Of a stretch of DNA of 14,538 nucleotides, positions 1 to 5,872 are shown piece after piece (the first letter of the stretch is position 1; every line of letters begins with the position of its first letter). The notes under the pieces are model-generated. The model saw only the letters and a list, made by a program, of their open reading frames with translations, was not told where the DNA came from and ran no database searches. The translations under genes were made by a program, and so were the position numbers. The DNA is from Gemmatimonadota bacterium (GTDB taxonomy: Bacteria > Gemmatimonadota > Gemmatimonadetes > Gemmatimonadales > GWC2-71-9), in assembly GCA_003221085.1 (NCBI GenBank), contig QHUD01000099.1, positions 1 to 14,538 of the forward strand, in the 5' to 3' direction.

Positions 1-265
1 CGGAGATGACGAAGTCCGGCTTCTCCCGCGTCAGCATCCCGATGGCGAGGAGCACGCAATCCGTCGGCGTTCCGTCCACCTGGAAGGCGCCATCCGGCCG
101 ACGGGTCGCGTGCAACGGGCGGTGCAAGGTGAGCGAGTGCGAGGTACCGCTCTGCTCGCGATCAGGCGCGACCACCGTCACCTGCCCCAGCGCGGCGCAC
201 ACCTCGCCCAGCACCGCCAGGCCGCGGGCGAGGATCCCGTCGTCGTTCGAGATGAGGATGTTCAT
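1..265 (-). CDS. surE: 5'/3'-nucleotidase SurE, N-terminal part (runs off the window)
   Basis: SurE is a metal-dependent phosphatase that removes phosphate from nucleoside 5'- and 3'-monophosphates in the cytoplasm. The 88 codons in the window begin MNILISNDDG, the family's hallmark N-terminus, whose paired Asp residues (D8, D9) bind the divalent metal. They continue with VVAPDREQSGTSHSLTL, the conserved segment containing the SG(T/A)S active-site motif, and with the DGTPTDCV segment seen in the family. The ATG at 265-263 overlaps the TGA of the upstream glycosyltransferase gene as ATGA, so translation is probably coupled. The frame is open to the window edge with no sign of damage. The C-terminal two thirds are not visible, so integrity of the gene cannot be judged. 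Confidence 0.95.
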   Translation of the reverse strand, partial: MNILISNDDGILARGLAVLGEVCAALGQVTVVAPDREQSGTSHSLTLHRPLHATRRPDGAFQVDGTPTDCVLLAIGMLTREKPDFVIS

Positions 266-963
266 CGTGCCCCGAAAATGATCGCCCGACCGTAGCGCAT
301 GAAGACGCGGGCCTGTCGCCATGTGTCCGCCCAGGGCCGGAAGTGGCTGGGCCGCCCTTCATAGACCGTCGACACCGGCACACACCGTACTCGCAGACCC
401 CGGACGAGCGCGGCGAGCAGGAACGCCGTCTCGAAATCGTACCCCTGCTCCTCGGGTCGGACCGCCTGTGCCACGCGCCGCGACAGCGCCCGAAATCCGG
501 TCTGGGCGTCCGGAACTCCCACCCCCCCGATGCGCGACGCGAGCGCCGCCGACAGCCAGTTCGTGCAGCGGCGTCCCCACGGCATCGCGCCGGTGCGCGC
601 ACGGCAACCCAACGCCAAGTCTGCCTCATCGCTGAGCACCGGCGCCGCCAGGCGGGGAATCTCCTCGGGCGCGTGTTGCCCGTCGGCGTCCAGCGTGATG
701 ATGACGCGGGACCCCCGCTCGAGGGCCGCCGCGATGCCCGTCGTCAGCGCCGCCCCCTTTCCACGGTTCCGCGGATGGACGAGCAGCGTGGCCCCCATCT
801 GCCGTCCTGCGTCCCGCGTCCCGTCCGTCGAGCCGTCATCCACAACGTAAACGGTTGCCCCCGGAACGGCCCGGGACGTCCGGGCAACGACTTCCGCAAT
901 GGCAGCGGCGGCCTGATAGGCGGGAATGACGACCGCGACCGCGCGATCAGCGCGCTCCGGCAT
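262..963 (-). CDS. GT2-family glycosyltransferase, DPM1/DPG-synthase-like
   Basis: This 233-residue protein transfers a sugar from a nucleotide-sugar donor, probably to a polyprenyl phosphate or another envelope acceptor. It shows the GT-A fold signature: VVIPAYQ near residue 11, VVDDGSTDGT at 40-49 (nucleotide binding), NRGKGAAL at 66-73, and the LDADGQH metal-binding DxD-type motif at 91-97. PDAQTGFRA at 151-159 is typical of dolichol-phosphate mannose synthase-like enzymes. There are no obvious C-terminal membrane helices, so it is probably cytosolic or peripheral, unlike longer ArnC/GtrB-type relatives. The start overlaps the MerR gene by 17 nt and the stop overlaps surE by 4 nt, placing it inside the housekeeping operon. 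Donor and acceptor cannot be read from the sequence. Confidence 0.9.
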   Translation of the reverse strand: MPERADRAVAVVIPAYQAAAAIAEVVARTSRAVPGATVYVVDDGSTDGTRDAGRQMGATLLVHPRNRGKGAALTTGIAAALERGSRVIITLDADGQHAPEEIPRLAAPVLSDEADLALGCRARTGAMPWGRRCTNWLSAALASRIGGVGVPDAQTGFRALSRRVAQAVRPEEQGYDFETAFLLAALVRGLRVRCVPVSTVYEGRPSHFRPWADTWRQARVFMRYGRAIIFGAR

Positions 964-1324
964 TGGGTGACGCGCTCCCCTCGAGAACGGCGAGGATCGC
1001 TTTGAGCTCGGCCCGCAGGTCTTTGACCGTCTGAGTCGCGAGCGCGCGACGCGCCTCCGGCTTGAGCTCCCCGCTGCGCCGATACTGCTCGATCTTCTGG
1101 CGCGCCCCCTCGATGGTGTATTTCTCGGTGTAGAGCAGGTGCTTCACCAGCATGATCAGCTCGATCTCGCGCCGCTGGTACACCCGGTTTCCGGAGCGGT
1201 TCTTGGCGGGGTTCAAAAACCGGAACTGGCTCTCCCAGTACCGCAGCACGTGCGGCTTCAAGTCCGTGAGCTGACATACCTCGCCGATCGAGAAGAACTC
1301 CTGCACGGGATGGGGAGCGCTCAT
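947..1324 (-). CDS. Short MerR-family transcriptional regulator
   Basis: This 125-residue protein has one recognisable domain, a MerR-type winged helix-turn-helix. FFSIGEVCQLTDLKPHVLRYWE (about residues 10-31) is the recognition region, with the family's usual LRYWE. The wing includes NRSGNRVYQRREIE (42-55), followed by IMLVKHLLYTEKYTIEGARQKIEQ. After residue 80 comes a charged helix that could be the dimerisation coiled coil, and there is no metal- or drug-binding domain. I chose the ATG at 1324 because it forms an ATGA overlap with the gpsA stop; the same frame is open far upstream, but that stretch is antisense-like sequence over gpsA. Its position between gpsA and the GT2/surE genes links it to envelope functions. 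The target promoter and any ligand are unknown. Confidence 0.88.
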   Translation of the reverse strand: MSAPHPVQEFFSIGEVCQLTDLKPHVLRYWESQFRFLNPAKNRSGNRVYQRREIELIMLVKHLLYTEKYTIEGARQKIEQYRRSGELKPEARRALATQTVKDLRAELKAILAVLEGSASPNAGAR

Positions 1325-2328
1325 CGCCAGTGCTCCGGTTTGAGCTCCCGTTCCATCAAGTCGGCGACGGCCTGACCGGGCGATTTCCGGTGGAACAGGA
1401 CCTCGGCCACTTCCCGCGCGATCGGCAGCTCGACGCTGTGCCGCTCCGCGAGCGTCACCGCCGAGCGGGCGGTGTTCACCCCTTCGACGACCGCGGCCCG
1501 TCCCGCGAGCGCCTCCTCGAGACGCTTGCCCTCCCCCAGCTCGACCCCGAGCTGATGGTTGCGCGACAGGGGACCGGTGGCCGTCAGGATGAGATCGCCC
1601 ATCCCGGCGAGCCCTGCGAACGTAGCCGCGTCCGCGCCTAGCGCCACGCCCAACCGGGTGATCTCGGCGAGCCCCCGGGTGATCAGCGCTGCCCGCGTGT
1701 TGTGGCCCATCCCCAGGCCTTCCAGGATACCGGCCGCGAGGGCGATGACGTTCTTGAGCGCTCCCGCGAGCTCGACCCCGAGCATGTCCGTGGCGGAGTA
1801 CACCCGGAAGAACCCGGTCGAGAACACCTGCTGCACGCGCTGGGCGACCGCGTGCTCCCGCGCCGCCGCGACGACCGCAGTCGGCTGGCGCGCATACACC
1901 TCCCGTGCGAACGAGGGGCCGGACAGCACGGCGATCGGCGTGTCCTTCGGAAGGACGTCGGCCAACACGCACGAGGGGGTCGACAGGCGCTCCGGATCGA
2001 GGCCCTTGGAGACGCTCACGACCAACGCGCCACGAGCGATCTGGCCGCGTGCCCGCGTCATGACCTCGCGTACCGCATGCGACGGGGCGGCCGACACGAC
2101 CACGTCGGCGCCACGCACCACGGTCGCAAGATCGCCATCAGCCGTGACCTCGGGAGCAATCGCGGCGCCGGGGAGGAACATGTGGTTCAGGTGCTCACGA
2201 TTCACGCTCTCTACCACCTCCGGCTCACGCGCCCACAGGGTGACCGTGTCGCAGTCTCCCTTCCGGGCCAGCAGGTCCGCGAGGGCCGTGCCCCAGGCGC
2301 CCCCGCCGACCACCGCGACACGCGTCAT
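1321..2328 (-). CDS. gpsA: NAD(P)-dependent glycerol-3-phosphate dehydrogenase
   Basis: GpsA reduces dihydroxyacetone phosphate to sn-glycerol 3-phosphate, the backbone used by PlsY in phospholipid synthesis. At 335 residues from the chosen start it has the usual length. The N-terminal Rossmann fold carries VAVVGGGAWGTALA at about 4-17, a version of the GxGxWGTA dinucleotide loop. VSVSKGL (104-110) and LSGPSFA (135-141) are conserved family segments, ELAGALKN (187-193) contains the catalytic Lys192, and GLAGMGDLILT (239-249) follows. An upstream in-frame ATG at 2355 was rejected because it lies in the centre of a palindrome and would add nine non-homologous residues. The ATG at 2328 has no convincing Shine-Dalgarno, but it overlaps the stop of a minicistron as ATGA. 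The stop overlaps the MerR start. Confidence 0.95.
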   Translation of the reverse strand: MTRVAVVGGGAWGTALADLLARKGDCDTVTLWAREPEVVESVNREHLNHMFLPGAAIAPEVTADGDLATVVRGADVVVSAAPSHAVREVMTRARGQIARGALVVSVSKGLDPERLSTPSCVLADVLPKDTPIAVLSGPSFAREVYARQPTAVVAAAREHAVAQRVQQVFSTGFFRVYSATDMLGVELAGALKNVIALAAGILEGLGMGHNTRAALITRGLAEITRLGVALGADAATFAGLAGMGDLILTATGPLSRNHQLGVELGEGKRLEEALAGRAAVVEGVNTARSAVTLAERHSVELPIAREVAEVLFHRKSPGQAVADLMERELKPEHWR

Positions 2329-2384
2329 AGGGGTCGGTGCGTAGGGGCGCAGCATGCTGCGCCCCTACAATGCGAACGCCTCAT
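2325..2384 (-). other. Possible 19-codon coupling minicistron between plsY and gpsA
   Basis: The ATG at 2384-2382 overlaps the plsY stop as ATGA. It opens a 19-codon frame (MRRSHCRGAACCAPTHRPL) that ends in a TGA at 2327-2325, overlapping the gpsA start, again as ATGA. The other same-operon junctions use the same ATGA design. The peptide has no family resemblance and is partly encoded by the palindrome at 2341-2368, so I infer that the frame matters for ribosome transfer rather than for its product. It may also be a by-product of an insertion that duplicated ATGA. That the frame exists is certain; that it is translated is inference. Confidence 0.4.
2341..2368. repeat. Perfect 28-bp palindrome (REP-like) between plsY and gpsA
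   Basis: The sequence is a perfect inverted repeat with no spacer: GTAGGGGCGCAGCA followed directly by its exact reverse complement, with GCATGC at the centre. It would form a cruciform in DNA, or a GC-rich hairpin in the plsY-gpsA mRNA. No T tract follows on either strand, so a classical terminator is unlikely. GTAGGGGCG/CGCCCCTAC-ended palindromes are, as I recall, frequent interspersed intergenic repeats in high-GC environmental bacteria. Copy number in this genome cannot be seen from one window; only one copy occurs here. Confidence 0.85.
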
Positions 2385-2995
2385 GCGGCAACCCCCTTCC
2401 GCGTCCGGAACCGGTTTTCCGTCCCCTGCCGCAAGCGCGCGATATTGTGCCGATGCGAGTAGATGATCAGCAGCGCCAGCACCACGCTCGCCCAGAATGT
2501 GTAGGGCTGCCCGGCCGTGAGCCCGACCCATAGCGGGAACAGCACCGCCACCGTGAGGGACGCGACCGATACGTACCCGGAGAGCCAGAGAGTGACGGCC
2601 CAGATGGCGAGTGAGATCACGATCGCCAGAGGGGCGAGCGCCAGGAACATTCCAGCGGCCGTCGCGACTCCCTTGCCCCCCCGGAAGCGCACGTACGGCG
2701 AGAACATGTGGCCGAGCACTGCCGCGAGTCCCAGCGCCACCGTGAACCAGGCCGGCCCGTTGGACCACGGCCCGAGGATCGCCACCGGAATCGCGCCTTT
2801 GACTACGTCGATCAGGCCGACGGGGATCGCGTACTTCCAGCCGAGCACGCGGTACACGTTGGTCGCCCCGAGGTTGTTCGAGCCGTGTTGGCGCAGGTCG
2901 ATGCGCTTGCCGAGCTTGCCGGCGACGTAGCTCGTCGGCGTGGCGCCGATCAGGTAGGCGAGGACGAGCATGATCGCCAACCCGAAGTCGTTCAT
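2381..2995 (-). CDS. plsY: Acyl-phosphate:glycerol-3-phosphate acyltransferase PlsY
   Basis: PlsY is an inner-membrane enzyme that acylates sn-glycerol 3-phosphate from acyl-phosphate, the first committed step of phospholipid synthesis. The 204-residue product has the family's length and topology, with hydrophobic segments near 4-22, 53-75, 83-97, 111-138 and 143-180. The three signature loops are present: GSNNLGATNVYRVLG (38-52), RFRGGKGVATAAG (103-115), which binds phosphate, and HRHNIARLRQGTENRF (181-196). The ATG at 2995 overlaps the der stop as ATGA. A much longer in-frame extension exists upstream but is an artefact over der. Its next neighbour, gpsA, makes its substrate. The stop also lies in an ATGA, followed by the minicistron and palindrome before gpsA. 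Confidence 0.96.
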   Translation of the reverse strand: MNDFGLAIMLVLAYLIGATPTSYVAGKLGKRIDLRQHGSNNLGATNVYRVLGWKYAIPVGLIDVVKGAIPVAILGPWSNGPAWFTVALGLAAVLGHMFSPYVRFRGGKGVATAAGMFLALAPLAIVISLAIWAVTLWLSGYVSVASLTVAVLFPLWVGLTAGQPYTFWASVVLALLIIYSHRHNIARLRQGTENRFRTRKGVAA

Positions 2996-4323
2996 CGGCG
3001 GGCGGTCTCCCGCCTGCGGCGGAGCTTCAAGTTCAGCGGGGAGCCGGTGAACCGCCACGCTTCCCGGAAGCCGTTCACGAGGTAGCGGGTGTAGGCCTCC
3101 GAGATCGCCTCGGGCCGATTGGACACGATGGCGAAGCGGGGTGGCGCCGTTCCGATCTGCGACGCGTAGAGCAGCCGTACCGACTCCCCCACGGGCTGGG
3201 GAGGCTGCTGGCGGTCCACCAGGGCTCCGAGCACGCGGTTGACCTCCGACGTGGGTACGCGCTTGGTGCGCTCCTCGGCGACCTCCAGGATGAGCTCGAG
3301 GAGCTTGGGCACCCGCTGGCCGGTTTTGGCGGACAGGTACAGGAACGGAATGAACTGCAGGAACGGCGCCCGCTCCTCCAGCTCCCGCTGCCCCCGCGCC
3401 GCCGTGTTCGTCTCCTTCTCCTCGATCAGGTCCCATTTGTTCACGGCGACGATGATCGCTGCGCCGCGCTCCCAGGCGTCGTTGGCGATCTTCAAGTCCT
3501 GGACGTGCATCCCGTCCTTCGCATCCACGACCAGGACGCACACGTCGGCGCGCTCGATGGCTTGCGAGGTGCGGAGCGTCGAGTAGAACTCGATGTCGTC
3601 GGCGACCTTGCTGCGCTTGCGGAGTCCCGCGGTGTCGATGAACACGAGGGTGTGCCCCTCGTAGCTGAGCGGCGTATCGATCGCATCCCGCGTCGTCCCG
3701 GGCTCATCCGCGACGACGAGCCGCTCTTCGCCGAGCAGCCGGTTCACCAGGCTCGACTTCCCTACGTTCGGTCGGCCGACCACCGCCACGTGGATCTCGG
3801 CCTCCTGGCTCGCCTCCGGGGCCACGGGCAACAACTCCACTACGCGGTCCAGCAGGTCGCCCGAGCTTTTGCCGACCGCGGCAGACACGGGGAACGGATC
3901 GCCCAGACCGAGCTCGTAGAACGCGAGGTGGCGTGTATCCTTGGGCAGCTGGTCGGCTTTGTTGGCGACCAGGATCACCGGACGGTGTGCTTTCCGCAGG
4001 TACTGGGCGATCTCTAAATCCGCGGGGTGCACCCCTGCTTCCACGTCCACGAGGAACAACACGACGTCGCTCGCGGCCACGGCCGCCTCGACCTGCGTGC
4101 GGATCGCGCGATTGAGCTGGTCCTGCGCCCCCGGCACCATCCCACCCGTATCCACCAGCCAGAACCGCCGTCCGTTCCACTCGGCCGCGCCGAAATGCCG
4201 ATCGCGTGTGACGCCCGGACGAGCGTCCACGATCGCATCCCGGCCCCCGATGAGCCGATTGAACAGGGTCGACTTGCCGACGTTGGGGCGGCCGATAATG
4301 GCAACGGTAGGGGCGCCGCTCAT
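2992..4323 (-). CDS. der: Ribosome biogenesis GTPase Der (EngA)
   Basis: Der is an essential tandem-GTPase that acts in late assembly of the 50S subunit. The 443-residue product has the expected G1-G2-KH layout. Domain 1 shows GRPNVGKS (11-18), the DTGG switch (58-61) and NKAD (121-124). Domain 2 shows GRPNVGKS (183-190), DTAGLRKRSKV (230-240) and NKWD (295-298). A KH-like RNA-binding domain covers about 360-436 and ends in a basic tail. An upstream in-frame ATG at 4368 would add 15 residues (MPHSAFRIGGGGGGG) encoded by the repeat; I reject it because the ATG at 4323 gives the family N-terminus, has a purine-rich SD tract immediately upstream and overlaps the DUF512 stop as ATGA. The stop overlaps plsY in the same way. 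Confidence 0.97.
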   Translation of the reverse strand: MSGAPTVAIIGRPNVGKSTLFNRLIGGRDAIVDARPGVTRDRHFGAAEWNGRRFWLVDTGGMVPGAQDQLNRAIRTQVEAAVAASDVVLFLVDVEAGVHPADLEIAQYLRKAHRPVILVANKADQLPKDTRHLAFYELGLGDPFPVSAAVGKSSGDLLDRVVELLPVAPEASQEAEIHVAVVGRPNVGKSSLVNRLLGEERLVVADEPGTTRDAIDTPLSYEGHTLVFIDTAGLRKRSKVADDIEFYSTLRTSQAIERADVCVLVVDAKDGMHVQDLKIANDAWERGAAIIVAVNKWDLIEEKETNTAARGQRELEERAPFLQFIPFLYLSAKTGQRVPKLLELILEVAEERTKRVPTSEVNRVLGALVDRQQPPQPVGESVRLLYASQIGTAPPRFAIVSNRPEAISEAYTRYLVNGFREAWRFTGSPLNLKLRRRRETARR

Positions 4324-5723
4324 GCCTCCCCCTCCCCCTCCCCCAATGCGGAATGCGGAGTGCGGCATGCGGAATGGATGTGCCCGCTGCGACGCGGAAG
4401 GTCGGCGTCCTCGCTCGACGCTGGCATTTCAATCCCGCATTCCGCACTCCGCACTCCGCACTCGCTGAGCGCGTCCGCAAAGTCATATGACAGGTGCAGG
4501 GGCATCGGCACGCGCCCCGCGAGGTCGTCGGCGCGCGTATCGTCCACGAACACCAGGTCGTCGTTCACCGCCTCCGCCGGCAGCAGCACGAAATCCAGGT
4601 CCCGCCGCTGCGCCAGCGCCCGCTCGATGGCCGCTCCGGGCAAGAGCCCCGCCGTGGTGACCGAGGGACCAAACAACGTGTTCTCGACTACGACCAGCTC
4701 GAAGGAGCCTCCCGTGGTCGTGGCGACGTCGGCGAGCACCTGTGGCATCAAGGGACCCATGGCCCTGCCGGTCACGACTCCGATCCGTTTCCCGGCCAGA
4801 TCGGGAAGCCGGTCGACGGTCGCCGCGATCCGGGTCTGAAGAAACCGCACCGCCCCGACCCCGTTCTCGCGTTGCTCGAAATCGCCGTACCACGCCGCCT
4901 CCGGCAGCGGCTCTCCCGCCTGGAGGTAGAGATCGTCGGCTCCGTAGCACCACGGCGCGCCCCGCTCGGCCAGCGCGCGGGTCGCCAGCCGGTCGACGGC
5001 CGCAAGCGCGGCCCGGCATTCGTCCCGCGTCAGCTCCCGCACGAGGCCGTGTTTCGAGAACTCGGTGAGTGCGACCGGAACGACCGAAACGGACAGCACC
5101 GCCGGACCGAGCCCGTACAGGCCCGCCAGCGTCTGCTCGAGCGCGGCGCCGTCGTTCACGCCGGGAACGAGAACCACCTGTGTGTGGAACGCGATCCCTC
5201 GGTCGGCGAACCACGCGAGGTGTGGGAGGATGTCGGGTGCCTCGGGGTTGCGGAGCAGCCAGCGGCGGATCGTGGGGTCCGTAGCGTGCACGGAGACGTA
5301 CAGGGGCGACAAGCGATACTCGACGATCCGCTCCATGTCCCAGGGCTTCAGGTTCGTGAGCGTCGCGAAGTTGCCGTAGCGGAACGACAGTCGGTAGTCG
5401 TCGTCGCGGATGTACAACGGCGTGCGGAGCCCGTCCGGGTTCCCGTCGACGAAGCAGAAGTCGCAGTGGTTGCCACAGCGCCGGATCCGCGGCGGCTCGA
5501 GCGTCACGCCCATGGGGAGCCCCTCGGGACGCTCGATGTCGTACTCGACCTCCTCCCCCGTGGGGAGACGCGCCACCAGCAGGAAGCGCTCGTCCGCCGT
5601 GAGGAACTCCCAGTCGAGGAAGTCCTCGAGCGGCCGGCCATTGACGGCCAACAGCTCGGTTCCAGGCACGAGCCCCAGCTCGCCGCCGATGGAGTCGGGC
5701 GCTACCGACTGCACACGAATCAC
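4320..5723 (-). CDS. DUF512 PDZ/radical-SAM-type Fe-S protein with repeat-derived C-terminal tail
   Basis: The function of this family is not established. Domains in order are a PDZ-like N-terminus (about 1-65: GGELGLVPGTELLAVNGRPL), a radical-SAM-like core with CGNHCDFC (C83, C87, C90, a CxxxCxxC Fe-S site) and a DUF512 region that I judge to end near SYDFADALSE (residue 421). Beyond that, about 46 residues (CGVRSAECGIEM to GEGEGEA) are encoded by the heptamer repeat element and are unlike the family. The start is GTG at 5723, preceded by a purine-rich stretch that could act as SD. The TGA overlaps the der start as ATGA. A DUF512-der-plsY-gpsA order recurs in several bacterial phyla as far as I recall, suggesting a conserved link with ribosome assembly or growth. 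As the first gene, it probably follows the operon promoter. Confidence 0.9.
   Translation of the reverse strand: MIRVQSVAPDSIGGELGLVPGTELLAVNGRPLEDFLDWEFLTADERFLLVARLPTGEEVEYDIERPEGLPMGVTLEPPRIRRCGNHCDFCFVDGNPDGLRTPLYIRDDDYRLSFRYGNFATLTNLKPWDMERIVEYRLSPLYVSVHATDPTIRRWLLRNPEAPDILPHLAWFADRGIAFHTQVVLVPGVNDGAALEQTLAGLYGLGPAVLSVSVVPVALTEFSKHGLVRELTRDECRAALAAVDRLATRALAERGAPWCYGADDLYLQAGEPLPEAAWYGDFEQRENGVGAVRFLQTRIAATVDRLPDLAGKRIGVVTGRAMGPLMPQVLADVATTTGGSFELVVVENTLFGPSVTTAGLLPGAAIERALAQRRDLDFVLLPAEAVNDDLVFVDDTRADDLAGRVPMPLHLSYDFADALSECGVRSAECGIEMPASSEDADLPRRSGHIHSACRTPHSALGEGEGEA
4325..4344 (-). promoter_or_regulatory. G-rich Shine-Dalgarno tract of der
   Basis: On the coding strand this 20-nt stretch is three runs of five G separated by single A, then AGG, ending one base before the der ATG. 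It offers several overlapping GGAGG Shine-Dalgarno registers; the copy nearest the start is too close for ideal spacing, so the second is the more likely one. The same bases encode the GEGEGE end of the DUF512 protein tail. Three long G runs plus a GG make a two-layer G-quadruplex conceivable, which could tune initiation, but this is inference. Confidence 0.6.
4345..4466. repeat. Inverted-repeat element built from 7-nt units at the DUF512/der junction
   Basis: The left arm (4345-4376, plus strand) consists of consecutive 7-nt units of the form RTGCGGM (ATGCGGA, ATGCGGA, GTGCGGC, ATGCGGA). The right arm (about 4436-4465) is the inverted counterpart, TCCGCAY units (TCCGCAC three times). About 59 nt of ordinary-looking sequence separates the arms. 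The arms match imperfectly but could pair over most of their length. GCGGAATGCGGAGTGCGG-type repeats, and translated forms such as SAECGVRSAECG or RTPHSAF, are in my recollection widespread in genomes of soil and freshwater bacteria and are usually intergenic. Here the whole element is translated in frame as the C-terminal tail of the DUF512 protein. No transposase is associated. Confidence 0.8.
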
Positions 5724-5762
5724 GGCACTTCCCTGCCCTTCAAGGACTTTGTGAGGCCTGAC

Positions 5763-5788
5763 GTCGCAACCCCAATACGGGCTGCGAC
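5763..5788. other. Strong hairpin in the gap between GH30 and the DUF512 operon
   Basis: On the minus strand this 26-nt segment folds as GTCGCAGCCC, loop GTATTG, GGGGTTGCGAC minus the first G. That gives ten consecutive pairs including one G-T wobble. It lies 40 nt before the DUF512 GTG and 85 nt after the GH30 stop. No T-run follows on either strand, so it is not a classical intrinsic terminator; it may still stall or protect the upstream mRNA, or sit in the DUF512 leader. The rest of the 149-nt gap (5724-5872) has a second, weaker inverted repeat (CCAGCC/GGCTGG near 5831-5854). The most AT-rich patch is around GCATATTTC (5799-5807, minus strand), where a promoter could lie, but I cannot call -35/-10 boxes. 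Confidence 0.55.
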
Positions 5789-5872
5789 TTCCGAACGTCG
5801 TGAAATATGCCTTAGGAGGCGCGGTAACGCCAGCCGGTGCCGGCAGAGGCTGGAGCTACGAGGCGGCGGCTG

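Noticed and set aside
947..1972. Long N-terminal extension of the MerR gene (341 codons in total)
   Set aside because: The first 216 codons lie over gpsA in another frame and are Arg/Gly-rich noise; the ATG at 1324 gives the family N-terminus and an ATGA overlap.
2341..2368. Intrinsic terminator after plsY
   Set aside because: The palindrome has no unpaired loop of its own and no T-run on either strand, and the downstream gpsA start is coupled by ATGA, so termination here is unlikely.
1702..2466. Plus-strand open frame of 254 codons opposite gpsA
   Set aside because: A shadow frame of gpsA; composition is His/Arg/Pro-rich and it runs through the palindrome into plsY.
2381..3541. Long N-terminal extension of plsY (386 codons in total)
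   Set aside because: The extension overlaps der in another frame and lacks membrane segments; the ATG at 2995 fits PlsY length and the ATGA overlap.
4324..4368. Upstream der start giving MPHSAFRIGGGGGGG before the normal N-terminus
   Set aside because: These residues come from the repeat and the G tract; the ATG at 4323 matches the family and sits just after the SD tract.
4345..4466. CRISPR-like array or transposon terminal repeats
   Set aside because: The units are 7 nt with no spacers of regular length, there are only two short clusters in inverted orientation, and no cas or transposase gene is present.
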